NCBI RefSeq assembly: GCF_005577435.1
Contig: NZ_CP040396.1
Location: forward strand, 1,191,501 to 1,255,500
Source: Paenibacillus algicola
Lineage (GTDB): Bacteria; Bacillota; Bacilli; Paenibacillales; Paenibacillaceae
DNA length: 64,000 nt
Direction of reading: 5' to 3'
Shown: piece by piece, positions 11,401 to 18,884 of the stretch
How positions within the stretch are numbered: position 1 is the stretch's first letter
Layout of the letters: each line of letters begins with the position of its first letter
Made by a program: the position numbers and the translations under genes
The notes under the pieces: model-generated
What the model was told of the DNA's origin: nothing
The model's database searches: none
Seen by the model: only the letters and a program-made list of their open reading frames with translations

Positions 11401-11594
11401 CAGCAGAACGCAAGGCGATCCCGTTCCAGGATACGCAGCAGCTGCCGATCTGGGCTCGTGAAGCCATCAGAGAAGCATATGATCTGAACCTGATGAAGGG
11501 CAGCAGCATGAATACCTTTAAGCCGCAGGTGCCAGCAACCCGGGCCGAAAGCGCACAGGTCATTCACAATCTGTTAGTCAAGCTGGCGAAGTAA
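5466..11594 (+). CDS. S-layer-anchored bifunctional phosphodiester glycosidase / metallophosphoesterase
   Basis: A 2042-residue secreted protein. After a signal peptide (residues 1-36, ending AAPAAAN) come: a phosphodiester-glycosidase (NAGPA) domain ~70-400 with GINGDFYDMSSGVPTG and LNLDGGGSATMV; Ig-like modules ~400-570; a jelly-roll carbohydrate-binding-like region ~572-745; another Ig-like module; a cohesin-like region ~860-985; a purple-acid-phosphatase N-domain ~1070-1175; a metallophosphatase ~1185-1430 with FADSQG, VGDMVD, VGNHE and NGHEHIY; Big-2-like modules; a G/N/P linker near 1630-1665; a ZU5-like region; and three SLH domains from ~1860. It should sit on cell-wall polymer and release phosphate from glycan phosphodiesters, for example teichoic-type or glycolipid polymers. 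The ATG has GGAGG upstream. Fusing both hydrolases on one surface chain suggests sequential uncapping and dephosphorylation. That step is inference. Confidence 0.9.
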   Translation: MISRKLEKRPNWLACMLSVIMLVSVIAPAAPAAANEEEQRLGTLMDERTWMIGPGASYTWKQLEVERGPERLHMIQFDPAQSSLSLKAAKTNGKLYGMQQLSAMAQEVDAQGNRVIAGINGDFYDMSSGVPTGLFMSEGELLNSPPSGWNAFGMKSDGSTLYGPSPSLIRTVEIGGQEHTLTAVNRSRGTDALVLYTDSFHSSTLTNDLGDEYVLDVVSGDFKSGEDITLRVSTLFKEKGSSPIREGQAVLSVSGSQRSKLSSLSQGDQVTVRLQLDPAWQDVTTAIGGNAMLVKDGVVQPLTDPAVHPRSAIGTKADGTVIMLVVDGRQPGFSEGVTLAEMGQLMKDAGAVQALNLDGGGSATMVARLPGEAARKVMNSPSDGGERKTANGLLLVNTGEEGQANQLVVEPNLERVLIGSTASFKALAVDSQLHPASLPGAVSWSVEPGLGSINDQGVFTAGTQPGAGSVTAASDGLGGSAHIEVVDRLSELRFSDAVMSFEPGAVQRLNVNALLDGKSVKADYSQLEWRVEGNVGTVSGDGVFTAVHETEVTGTIIVSYQGVEAFMDVNIGLPPVILEDFENGLDRYKESSGAAANLSKVSIEQDEDLVRFGSSSLKLEYDFTGRTGTSGAYLDVKTVADRISIPGYPKKISMWVYGDGKKHWLRAQIRDANGTIPLNFVEQEPGLTFTGWKYLEAEVPPNRTLPLVMDMPVRYMETSTAKKDAGVIYVDQIRALYGPNQDDIEPPVIKNMAPAEHSVVNNNQPRISFVGEDAGYDPAKHPATTLIDPNKIRLYVDGHPVEPALYPPTGEIHYTPPTPLADGIHQVRAVVRDLSGNQTDETWTFMVNTGGSRLQYTAPEKVYAGNTYTLDIQGIHASNITRASMEFSYNPNVLEDVSLIRGAKLQESQLQAQMDPVTGHVRLDMQDLLASGIQDDDLIAQLQYRVKANTEADKHSFDFMSGSISFLSAGEAVFSIFGLPVISSINHHLKLSWDVNGQVEGYETVLQVEDENGSLVEGAVVTADGAVIGTSDAAGEVRTNTLTAQVKKHTLQASKDVWYSPLTAFTVSRLAGSPTPYNINVSMGTDPTSSRGFTWHTHPGVQTTVVELAPKDGFSGFDQLEVKRVSGSHELYQTQDVGAVRVHKALVEELVPGTEYVYRVGDGTGHYGPQGSFRTAAAEGDATKFLVFADSQGSTAADYKLWGNTVSIAAAEHPDSEFMIQVGDMVDKGYLGQEWSHWFKEAQEAFLNTTLVTAVGNHEVTDTEWNGHFQAHFNQPDNGLPGLEGTSFSFDYKNIHFIMLNSEYDYEKQAQWLEQDLAASTKDWNIAIFHRGPYGSIYDTAVIRDTWAPILEKHGVDLVLNGHEHIYLRTFPMKDKQKASDGLGTTYVISGSTGSKFYALTAQDWQMVTDAEKTQMYSAVEIVGDQLNMVTKTVGGRVVDEFTLLKRKELLPERVQIAEGDISLAVGEHRQLSVEVKPEGAADKSVTWSVYSPEPQDSPVTINQDGRLTATGLGTAVIRAASNAAPQVYDDIVVTVDRQPEGVMEAISLRGAAALKVGERDQTVIEAVYTDGARYDLMEGVIYASSEPSVAAISESGEVQGLREGTTVISATYEGFSDHYALNVTQTVNPDPGNGGSPDNGGGSNPGNGDGSVDPVPPQPPITPQPPSVTGQLVLTEAELNAMISDGEPLLVNLKEELRQLRLPSNAGKLLKDEAFTIVADNMKISLPGKVLQEVSDLGSRNHPGSGFIQLNVESPSSSASERLLSQASGRSGAVLQNAGGMFSFTLEHVSEEGTVTKLTSFSEPLSLTLPVMAASHPSLTHVYHVGEDGMLQYIGGTISGDQITAQVMHFSTYAVLTYTKNYGDVPASHWSYDVIRELSSRQLIEGTGGGMFKPSQEVTRAEFTAMLVRALKLEPAQAASFRDVAPEQWYAAAVSAAKQAGIVEGTGQSQFRPDEHIQRQEMAAMLVRAYAYTAARSAAERKAIPFQDTQQLPIWAREAIREAYDLNLMKGSSMNTFKPQVPATRAESAQVIHNLLVKLAK

Positions 11595-11747
11595 AGCTGC
11601 CGAGCAGCGATTCCAGGTAATCAAGAATCGGCATGTGGTGAGTATGAGTATTAACTGCTGTACCTGAACCCATCAACGGGTGTGTCGGCAGGAGGCAGCG
11701 GCGTCCGGTGGTCCGGGCTGCTGCTTCAGACATGAAGAGCACAAGGC

Positions 11748-11786
11748 AAAGAGCCAGCCCCGCTCAATTCGCGGGGCTGGCTCTTT
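11748..11786. terminator. Bidirectional terminator between two convergent surface-protein genes
   Basis: Perfect 16-base arms (AAAGAGCCAGCCCCGC and its complement) with a short loop. The A/T ends give a U run on both strands. It serves the rightward gene ending at 11594 and the leftward gene ending at 11807. Confidence 0.85.
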
Positions 11787-11806
11787 GTGATACGTGAGAA
11801 TGAAAT

Positions 11807-14800
11807 TTATCTTGGCGGCGGCCAGTTCTGCAGCGGCACATTCTCTGTAATCGCCACAGTGTTCGTCTGCGCCGGATTCCCGACAGCCAGAATAATGACA
11901 TGGTAGCTTTGGCTGGAGGCGTTAAAGCTGTTACCCTCCACATCTCTGGTGTTGATTCCCAACTCCCGAGTAATCGTCCCTTCCTGATGTGGAATTACAG
12001 TATAATTGTTCGCCGCGACCCGCTTAGCATCATCGATTCCAAACGGCAATGACGTTGGCACAAGCATCACACGGTATTCTGAAACATTCCCGCTGGTAGC
12101 CGGCGTGAAGCTGAGATCAATCCGCTGCGCAGCAGCATTGTCCCAGTAGACGCTGGCGGTGACACTGGTCGGCGCCGTAACGGCTCCGCTCTCCATCGTA
12201 ATTGCAGATGAAGGTGCCGACAGGGCGTTGTTGCCCGCGACGCCGTCTGAGCTCACGGAAACTACGAATACCCGGTATGCGGTCATATTGCGAATCGGCA
12301 GGCCATCAGTATCTGTTGACGTTGCCGACAGGCTGACACTGAGGGTGCTGCCTGTTTTGTTCACAGGCGTGTAATTCGCTGTGTTGACATTATTGGCTGC
12401 GGCCAGGTTGAAGGCGTCTGCCTTTTGCGATGGCACGACATAAATCCGGTACCCGCTGATTCTGGATTCTTCGGCAGCAGGGCTGAAGGATACGAACAGG
12501 TCCCGTCCGTCATTGTTGTTGCCTCCGTCTGTGGCTGCTACATTGCTTGCCGCAGGCACAGATGTATTGCCGCTTAGCGTGATTACGGACGAAGGAGAAG
12601 ACAGGGCGCTATAGCCCGCGTAGCTGCCGCTGCCGGCAGTCAGTACGAAAATCCGGTACGCAACGCCGTTACGGATGACATCACCATTGATATCCCGTGC
12701 CCCTGCGGCGAGGTTTACGATCTGATTGTTGTTGGTCTTGCTGACATACGTATACCGGCTGCTGTCCAGGCTGTTCGCCCAATTCAGGTCGAAGGAAGCA
12801 GCATTTTCATTTTTGACGACATAAATTTTGTAGTGACCGATCGTGCCCTCATTGGAAACACGGTTGAAGGCCACGCGCAGATCGCGTCCGTCATTGTTAT
12901 CGCTAACGTCACTGACCGCTAAACCGGTTACTGCCGCGACTACCTGGTTCGCGGACATGTACACATACGGGGATGAAGCGGAAAGGACATTACCTGTGTA
13001 TGCATTGCTGCTGACGGACATAACGAAGATCGCATAGCTGTTGCCGTTGCGAAGAAGATCTCCGTCGGTATCGCGTGTGCTCGAAGACAGGCTCTGACTG
13101 AGGTTGTATCCTGTCTTATTGACCTGGGTGTAATTATAAATGCTTAATGCATTGGCACTGTCCACGCTGAAGCTGGAGGACTTGTTGTATTTTACGACAA
13201 AGACACGGTAATTCAGGATGTTGCTCTCGTTATTCGCCCGGTTGAAGGTTATTCGCAGGTCCCGGCCATCGTTATAGTCGCTGCTGTCTGTGGCTGCTAC
13301 ACCTGTTACGGCTTCAACCTGGTTGCCGGTGCTTAGAATAATCTCATTGGATGCCGTCGAGAGCAGCTGAACTCCGTTCTGGCTGCCTGTTCCCACGGCC
13401 GATACAAAGACCCGGTAGTAGACGCCGCTGCGGATCAGCTGTCCATCGGTATCCCGCGCCGTAGCAGGTAACGTGTGAACGAGATTATATCCGTTCTTGC
13501 TCACGGTTGTATAAAAGTAGTTTGTCAGATTATCGGCCCGATTAACATCAAACAGGCCGGCCGTGCCGGATTTGACAACATAGATGCGATAAGAACCGAT
13601 ATTCGATTCATCCGATACTTTGTTAAAAGCGACCCGCAAATCTCTTCCATCCCCGTAATCGCTCACATCCGACACCTGGGTAATCATCGGTACAGAAGCA
13701 CTTTGGTTCAGTGTGACCGATGACGAGGGTGTAGACAGTCTGCTCAGGGCCGTGGATTCATTGCTGCTGAGCGCCATAACGACGACAGAGTAGGATACTC
13801 CGCTGCGGATCAATTCTCCGGAGGTATCTCTGGAGGAGGAGCCGAGGCTGAGCGTCATCTGTGAAGTGCTGGAGCTTGGCTTGGCTACGCTCGTATAGGA
13901 GGTTCCCGGAACGGCTTGAGCCGCAGTAAGATTAAAGCTGGACAGGCTTTGAGTTTTGACGACAAACAACCGGTAACCGGAAATTTGACTCTCCGATGCC
14001 GCCCGGACAAAAGAAACCGACAGATCCCGGCCATCGCCGTAATTGTTTACATCCGAAACCGTAACGCCTGTTGGCGCATCTACGGCTCTGTTGTTGATCA
14101 GAGTGACGGCGGGAGAGGCCTTCGACATTTGCGAGCTGCCGCTGTACTTGCCTACGGCGAGGACAAAGGCGGTGTAGGCCTGGTTCTCTCGAATCAGCTC
14201 TCCATCGCTGTCCCGTGTATTGCTCGAGAAGGTCAGGGAAGGATCACTACCCGTCGGGAAAATGACAGAATAGTTGGCGGAAGGTACATTTGCAGCTGCA
14301 CTTTCATTGAAATAAGAAGCCTTCGACGCCTTCACCAGAAAAACCCGGTAATAAGAAGCATGCTGCTCGTTGGCAGATTTGGAGAAGCTGACCTGGAGGT
14401 CGCGTCCGTCTCCGATATTACCGATGTCTCTGAGTGTAATGTAGTTGACCGGACCGAGGCTGCCTTCACCGGCACTGTTGTTAGAGGTGGTGACGGTCAC
14501 GGTTTTGGTTGTTGAATTCCAGCCGATCTTCTCGCCCAGCGCTTCACTGACAAAGCGAACCGGTACCATAGTAGTACCGCTCAAATTCTTGGCGGGAACA
14601 TCGAGCGTTGTCGATTTACCGTCGATGGTTGCTGTTTTGGCGTTGATTTTGAGAATAATGGTAGAATTGTCTCTAACCGCGGTGACCGTTTGGGTCTTCT
14701 GGTCCCAGGTAACCTTGGCGCCGAGGAGCTGGAAAATGACGCGCATCGGGAGCATAACCCGATTCTGTACCATAATCGGTGGCTGGGAAGGATTGATTCT

Positions 14801-14908
14801 CATCCCGTCCACGATGACATTGATGTGAGTTGCAGCCTGTACCTGACCTTGAAAGAGCAGGGGGAGGATGCAGACGACCGCCAGAAAGGCAGTCCAAAGC
14901 TTCTTCAC
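11807..14908 (-). CDS. Secreted stalk-domain protein with seven GDGRDL-type repeats
   Basis: 1033 residues from a GTG at 14908, preceded by AAGGAGGT. The open frame runs 20 codons further but without a ribosome site. A signal peptide (LAVVCILPLLFQGQVQAA) leads into a copper-amine-oxidase-N/stalk domain (two halves: NRVMLPMRVIFQLLGAKVTW and TTMVPVRFVSEALGEKIGW). Then follow seven ~120-residue repeats, each opening with D..N.GDGRDLxVSF, then YRVFVVK and TRDxDGxLIR. The seventh is degenerate and lacks the GDGRDL box. The repeats look like fibronectin-III/beta-sandwich modules with a possible Asp-rich cation site. No SLH or sortase motif is present. I do not recognise the repeat family. A surface adhesin or scaffold is plausible. 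Confidence 0.85.
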   Translation of the reverse strand: MKKLWTAFLAVVCILPLLFQGQVQAATHINVIVDGMRINPSQPPIMVQNRVMLPMRVIFQLLGAKVTWDQKTQTVTAVRDNSTIILKINAKTATIDGKSTTLDVPAKNLSGTTMVPVRFVSEALGEKIGWNSTTKTVTVTTSNNSAGEGSLGPVNYITLRDIGNIGDGRDLQVSFSKSANEQHASYYRVFLVKASKASYFNESAAANVPSANYSVIFPTGSDPSLTFSSNTRDSDGELIRENQAYTAFVLAVGKYSGSSQMSKASPAVTLINNRAVDAPTGVTVSDVNNYGDGRDLSVSFVRAASESQISGYRLFVVKTQSLSSFNLTAAQAVPGTSYTSVAKPSSSTSQMTLSLGSSSRDTSGELIRSGVSYSVVVMALSSNESTALSRLSTPSSSVTLNQSASVPMITQVSDVSDYGDGRDLRVAFNKVSDESNIGSYRIYVVKSGTAGLFDVNRADNLTNYFYTTVSKNGYNLVHTLPATARDTDGQLIRSGVYYRVFVSAVGTGSQNGVQLLSTASNEIILSTGNQVEAVTGVAATDSSDYNDGRDLRITFNRANNESNILNYRVFVVKYNKSSSFSVDSANALSIYNYTQVNKTGYNLSQSLSSSTRDTDGDLLRNGNSYAIFVMSVSSNAYTGNVLSASSPYVYMSANQVVAAVTGLAVSDVSDNNDGRDLRVAFNRVSNEGTIGHYKIYVVKNENAASFDLNWANSLDSSRYTYVSKTNNNQIVNLAAGARDINGDVIRNGVAYRIFVLTAGSGSYAGYSALSSPSSVITLSGNTSVPAASNVAATDGGNNNDGRDLFVSFSPAAEESRISGYRIYVVPSQKADAFNLAAANNVNTANYTPVNKTGSTLSVSLSATSTDTDGLPIRNMTAYRVFVVSVSSDGVAGNNALSAPSSAITMESGAVTAPTSVTASVYWDNAAAQRIDLSFTPATSGNVSEYRVMLVPTSLPFGIDDAKRVAANNYTVIPHQEGTITRELGINTRDVEGNSFNASSQSYHVIILAVGNPAQTNTVAITENVPLQNWPPPR

Positions 14909-15137
14909 GTGCTTGACCTCCTTAAAATAATAAATCAGTTGGGTAAGATTACCTCTATTATATGACACATTGAATAGGAGTAAAGTTGCAATTCGACAAG
15001 CGGTCCCGTAAAAATATTTTGGAGGGCAGGGTTATTTATGAGAGGCTCAGAGCTTCCAAAGCCGGGAGAGGCGTGGTTTTACGGCTATGGACATGGTATA
15101 GTGGACACGAAACCAAAGAGGATGGAGCTGCCTAAAC

Positions 15138-17000
15138 GTGAAGGATTCAATGCGCTCTTCGAAGAAGTCGAATCGGAAGTCGAATCGTGAAAATATGAAG
15201 CAATCCCATATACAGCCAAACCATGTACAAAAACCGCAGGATAACCGCCGCAGCAAATCCGGAGATTCGCAGCGCCCTCAAGCCAGCAGCCTGGATGCTC
15301 TGGCGCAGGAGCGCAAGCTTCAGCAGCGTAGAGTGAACGGCAAGCGGCCGGCCGGAGGCGATTCGCGCCAGGCGGGCAAGCAGGCAGGAGGCAAGCAGCA
15401 GGATGAAGTGCGAGGCGAGCCGCATCAGGCGGGCCAGCAGCCTGGGAGCAAACGGCAGGAGCAGGCCGGGCTCCGCGGGAAGGCAGGAGGGGGCAGGCCA
15501 GCGGGCGCCGGCAGCGGGCGTAATGCAGGGCAGCGCGGTGGCAAGGCCGCCAAGGCGGCCTCTTTGCCGCAATCGGTCAAGAAACGTCCTGCGGCTCACA
15601 CTCCGCGCCCTTCTGTCAGTGAAAGTGCCGAGGAGCTTGTCCCCGGTGACGTGATCGTGGTTACGATCAAGCGGCTGGGAATTAACGGCGAAGGCGTGGG
15701 CTATTACCGCCGGAAGGCTGTATTTATAGACGGCGCCTTGACGGATGAAGTGGTCAAAGCAGAAGTAACCGGACAGCAGCCTAAATTCATCAAGGCACAG
15801 CTGCTGGAGGTCGAGAAGCGTTCACCTTACCGGATCGAGCCTCCTTGCCCCGTGTTTGGCATTTGCGGCGGCTGTCAGATACAGCATATGTCCTATGAAG
15901 GCCAGCTTCAGGCCAAAACAGATATTGTGCGTGAGGCTTTCCACCGCTATGCCGGACTGCAGGATGTGAAGCTGAAGCCGATCCTCGGCATGGAGCATCC
16001 TTGGGATTATCGCAACAAGGCGCAGCTTCAGGTGAAGCGGCGCGGAAACGAGGTCATTGCAGGCTTGTATCAGGCGGAAAGCCATGAGATCGTCGATATA
16101 ACCGGCTGCCCCATCCAGAACAGCAAGGTTAATGAAGCCGTCGAGAAGGTGAAAGCTGTACTGCAAGAGCTGAACATTCCTTTTTATAAGGACAATGGCA
16201 GTAAGGACGGGGTGCGCACCATTGTGGTGCGGAATGGCTTTCAGTCCGGAGAGGTTCAGGTGACGCTGGTCACCGCAGGCAGCAGGCTGCCGCGTCAGGA
16301 GGAGCTGGTCAGCATGCTTCGCCTGTCGATCCCCGGAATTAGCGGAATTGCGATGAACATAAACCCGAAGAAGACCTCGCTGATTTTTGGAGACCGGACG
16401 ATCAAGCTGTGGGGGGCAGACACGCTGAAGGAGTCTCTGGGAGATCTGGAGTTTTCTTTGTCGCCGCGGGCTTTTTTTCAGCTGAATCCACAGCAGACGG
16501 TGAAGCTGTATGAATCGGTGCGGGCCGCGGCTGGATTGACAGGGAAAGAAACCGTCATTGATGCCTATTGCGGGACTGGGACGATCGGGCTGTGGCTGGC
16601 GCCATATGCCAAGGAGGTTCGCGGCATTGAGGTCATTCCGGAGGCGATTGAGGATGCGAAGCAGAACGCGGCGCGCAACCAGCGCGACAACGTCTCCTTC
16701 CACACCGGCGAAGCCGAAGTGCTGCTGCCACGCTGGGTCAAGGCCGGCCTGTCCCCGGACGTCATCGTAGCCGATCCCCCGCGCACAGGACTTGACCCAC
16801 GCTTCCTGGACACCGTACTGCGTACAAGGCCGAAGAAATTCATCTACGTATCCTGCAATCCCGCCACCCTGGCCAAAGACTGCAAGGTCCTGCTGGACGG
16901 AGGCTACTCTTTAGAGTGGGTGCAGCCGGTGGATATGTTTCCGCAGACGAGTCATGTGGAGTGTGTAATATTGATGGAATGGAGGGGCGAGCCTAAATAG
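15138..17000 (+). CDS. rlmD: 23S rRNA (uracil-5-)-methyltransferase RlmD/RlmCD with long basic N-terminal tail
   Basis: 620 residues from a GTG. Residues 1-165 are a low-complexity K/R/Q/G-rich tail, which typical RlmCD proteins (~455 aa) lack. Then come a TRAM domain (~168-228), the Fe-S cysteines (C237, C243, C246 in CPVFGICGGC and one near 323), a SAM pocket (DAYCGTGTIGLWL, ~474) and the catalytic cysteine in YVSCNPATLAKD (~572), followed by the usual C-terminus (TSHVECVILME). It methylates U747 and/or U1939-type positions of 23S rRNA by homology. The tail may be an RNA-binding extension. The stop codon lies inside the terminator hairpin. Confidence 0.93.
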   Translation: MKDSMRSSKKSNRKSNRENMKQSHIQPNHVQKPQDNRRSKSGDSQRPQASSLDALAQERKLQQRRVNGKRPAGGDSRQAGKQAGGKQQDEVRGEPHQAGQQPGSKRQEQAGLRGKAGGGRPAGAGSGRNAGQRGGKAAKAASLPQSVKKRPAAHTPRPSVSESAEELVPGDVIVVTIKRLGINGEGVGYYRRKAVFIDGALTDEVVKAEVTGQQPKFIKAQLLEVEKRSPYRIEPPCPVFGICGGCQIQHMSYEGQLQAKTDIVREAFHRYAGLQDVKLKPILGMEHPWDYRNKAQLQVKRRGNEVIAGLYQAESHEIVDITGCPIQNSKVNEAVEKVKAVLQELNIPFYKDNGSKDGVRTIVVRNGFQSGEVQVTLVTAGSRLPRQEELVSMLRLSIPGISGIAMNINPKKTSLIFGDRTIKLWGADTLKESLGDLEFSLSPRAFFQLNPQQTVKLYESVRAAAGLTGKETVIDAYCGTGTIGLWLAPYAKEVRGIEVIPEAIEDAKQNAARNQRDNVSFHTGEAEVLLPRWVKAGLSPDVIVADPPRTGLDPRFLDTVLRTRPKKFIYVSCNPATLAKDCKVLLDGGYSLEWVQPVDMFPQTSHVECVILMEWRGEPK

Positions 17001-17017
17001 GCTACGCCCCTTGTTTT
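16984..17017 (+). terminator. Terminator overlapping the rlmD stop codon
   Basis: GGGGCGAGCCT pairs with AGGCT(A)CGCCCC around a four-base loop, followed by TTGTTTTA. The rlmD stop (16998-17000) is in the loop/stem. The same stretch is one arm of the degenerate direct repeat flanking the 17-23 kb island, and it also encodes the last codons of the recombinase remnant on the other strand. Confidence 0.7.
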
Positions 17018-17205
17018 AGTGGATTTTGAAAGTTGTAACTGATTTCGATTGAACCGTCTTCGTCAACGTCCACACGGTTAATCATTTTGTGAATCATGTC
17101 CCTCAGGATTTCCTCGTTGTTAACGTCAAGCGCAGCGAACTTCATTAACTCAGCCTTAAACGTCAATAAGATTGTGAAGTGCGACCTTGCCCGGTCGCAC
17201 TTCAC
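17002..17205 (-). pseudogene. C-terminal remnant of a large serine recombinase
   Basis: Only ~45 residues resemble a known protein: EEILRDMIHKMINRVDVDEDGSIEISYNF matches the C-terminal end typical of large serine site-specific recombinases (a coiled-coil tail followed by an RIEV-EDG-IEI-YNF strand). No catalytic or zinc-ribbon domain is attached. The upstream part of the open frame runs through an inverted repeat and is not recognisable. It abuts rlmD tail to tail with a single base between stop codons. That is where an integrase gene sits when an element inserts at the 3' end of a housekeeping gene. Confidence 0.65.
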
Positions 17206-17209
17206 AATC
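17170..17209. repeat. Perfect 17-bp inverted repeat
   Basis: Arms 17170-17186 and 17193-17209 (GATTGTGAAGTGCGACC and its complement) with a 6-base loop. It lies just upstream of the recombinase remnant and could be a terminator or a recombination scar. Neither side has a clear U run. Confidence 0.7.
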
Positions 17210-17336
17210 TATTTTACAGACTCGTGTAATAGTTGGTAGCGTTAGCATAATAGTTGCTAAATGCTAGAAATGTAGAGATTAATTAATACGGGTTTACAAA
17301 CTTTCTTTCGAAGTAGTTATCGGAAAGTACAGTCAA

Positions 17337-17888
17337 TTACTTTAAAAAGTAATTGTAAAGTTTCATACCCTTAAACTCGACTTTAAAGCCATCAATTATC
17401 TTATCTTGATCCGTTTTGTTTATTCCAAAAGAAAAATCAGATGAAGGTCCTATACCAATTTGTGTTGTTTGAATTATTTTGTTGTCAAGAGTTAATACTC
17501 TAATTTCTTCTCTTGGGGTGGAAAACACTCCGCTACCTTGTATGGTGCCTGGATAAATAAAACTCCCCTTCTTTTTAGGCAATTTTAGTTTCGTATGAAA
17601 ACTAAAATAGATGTCATTTTCTCTATTTTTTACACTCACCAAAAATATTTGATGCTGGTTAATTTCAAATACTTTGTGTTTATCCTTTATTTGTTTGAAT
17701 ATCCATTCGGGTTTAAGTGAAAAAGTAATTGGATTATGATCTTTAACTTGAGTTATATTATAATTCTTGTTTGACGAAATTGAATCCAGATTAACATTAT
17801 CGGTGCCTGTTTTTACAAACGTATATACTAAAAGAACTGTGACTCCTATCATAAAAGTTAGCAATATTCCATTTCTTTTTAATTTCAT
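17337..17888 (-). CDS. Hypothetical membrane-anchored protein
   Basis: 183 residues, AT-rich. One N-terminal hydrophobic helix (ILLTFMIGVTVLLVYTF) is followed by a soluble, mostly beta-type outward domain containing FSLKPEWIFKQI and FSFHTKLKLPKKKG. There is no lipobox and I recognise no family. An AGGAG lies just before the ATG. Base composition differs from the flanking chromosome, as for the rest of the island. It is probably an accessory gene brought in with the element and could be functional. The next gene (17972-18736) is upstream in the same direction but has its own terminator between them. Confidence 0.6.
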   Translation of the reverse strand: MKLKRNGILLTFMIGVTVLLVYTFVKTGTDNVNLDSISSNKNYNITQVKDHNPITFSLKPEWIFKQIKDKHKVFEINQHQIFLVSVKNRENDIYFSFHTKLKLPKKKGSFIYPGTIQGSGVFSTPREEIRVLTLDNKIIQTTQIGIGPSSDFSFGINKTDQDKIIDGFKVEFKGMKLYNYFLK

Positions 17889-17932
17889 AACTCCTACCGA
17901 CCTTCCTTTTTACAATATTGTTTCAAAATAAA

Positions 17933-17969
17933 TAACAAAGGCTACTCCAATAAGGAATAGCCTTTGTTA
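17933..17969 (-). terminator. Terminator after the 17972-18736 gene
   Basis: 16-base arms (TAACAAAGGCTACTCC and its complement with one G-U pair) followed on the minus strand by TTATTTATTTTG, directly after the stop of the leftward gene. Confidence 0.8.
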
Positions 17970-17971
17970 CT

Positions 17972-18736
17972 TTAGAAATTTGTATCACTATTGTTAAAGG
18001 CCTTAAATCCCTGAGATGTATTAGATAATTGAATGTCTACTCCGAAATCACCTGTGCTTGCGCCAAATGTTACATTATCGACTGTTGCTTGATTGTAAGT
18101 ATGCCCATAAAAGGTTCTAGCTTTGCCGTTGTAATACACAAAATTTGGTGTATAAGTGAGTGTGGCAGCAAATCCTTTACCTTCATACACATAACTGTAA
18201 GACCCATCCCAATTCACTTTAGTTATTCTTACTTTATCTTGAAAATCGAATGCTGCACCGAGTTTTCCATCACCGTGACTTGGACTATAGCTTGACCAAC
18301 TATTTCCAACTCCATCGTGCCAATAACCTTGAGAACTTAAAACAGTCGTTCCATAAGTACCGCTTGTATTATAGTAAGTTATACCAACAGTATCATATCC
18401 ACCTACATTTTTCTTTGACCCTACATTCGGATAAAGTCTGAAACTTGGCGCATCAGCAGTCCATGTAAGGTCGTTCCAACTTCCTCCACCAGTTACATAC
18501 CAGTTACCAGTTTGGCCATCAGCATAAATATTCACTGCATTCATATTTACATCACTTGGTTGACTCATAGGTGTTACAGTGTAATCTTGGGGTAGATCCA
18601 ACTTATGGATTTTCTTTTCTTTTAATTTTTCGTTAATTTCACCTGGATTACCATCTCCAGCAGCCAATTGATTTAGTAGTAATTCAAAGTAATTAAAAGC
18701 TCTCATGATGACTGGAATGAGTAATATCCTAAACAA
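17972..18736 (-). CDS. Hypothetical secreted-type protein, probably missing its signal peptide
   Basis: 254 residues from a TTG, or 244 from an internal ATG at 18706. Neither start has a ribosome site. The body is rich in G, S, N, Y and W (NWYVTGGGSWNDLTW, SSYSPSHGDGKLGAAFDFQ, GKARTFYGHTYNQATVDNV) and looks like an extracellular beta-rich domain. The N-terminus shows only a weak hydrophobic stretch and no good cleavage site, so the signal peptide may have been lost. I do not recognise the family. It is followed by a strong terminator. It could be an intact toxin- or bacteriocin-like secreted protein or a 5'-truncated pseudogene. Confidence 0.45.
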   Translation of the reverse strand: MFRILLIPVIMRAFNYFELLLNQLAAGDGNPGEINEKLKEKKIHKLDLPQDYTVTPMSQPSDVNMNAVNIYADGQTGNWYVTGGGSWNDLTWTADAPSFRLYPNVGSKKNVGGYDTVGITYYNTSGTYGTTVLSSQGYWHDGVGNSWSSYSPSHGDGKLGAAFDFQDKVRITKVNWDGSYSYVYEGKGFAATLTYTPNFVYYNGKARTFYGHTYNQATVDNVTFGASTGDFGVDIQLSNTSQGFKAFNNSDTNF

Positions 18737-18884
18737 AATTCATAATATTGTAAATGATACAATGGTCCTGGATATAAAACGACAATAATTTACAAATTAC
18801 AAAAAAAATGAGGAGCTCGAAATTTCTTTTTTCTGATGTTGGCTCAACCTCAAAATCAGTGCTTGACTATAAGCCCAACATCCG

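Noticed and set aside
15038..15190. 50-codon ORF upstream of rlmD with GGAGG 12 bases before its ATG
   Set aside because: It overlaps the rlmD start in another frame, has no recognised features, and the spacing is long; a leader peptide is possible but unsupported.
15822..16703. Long minus-strand open frame (293 codons) opposite rlmD
   Set aside because: Exact shadow of a well-recognised gene; no ribosome site, no recognisable domain.
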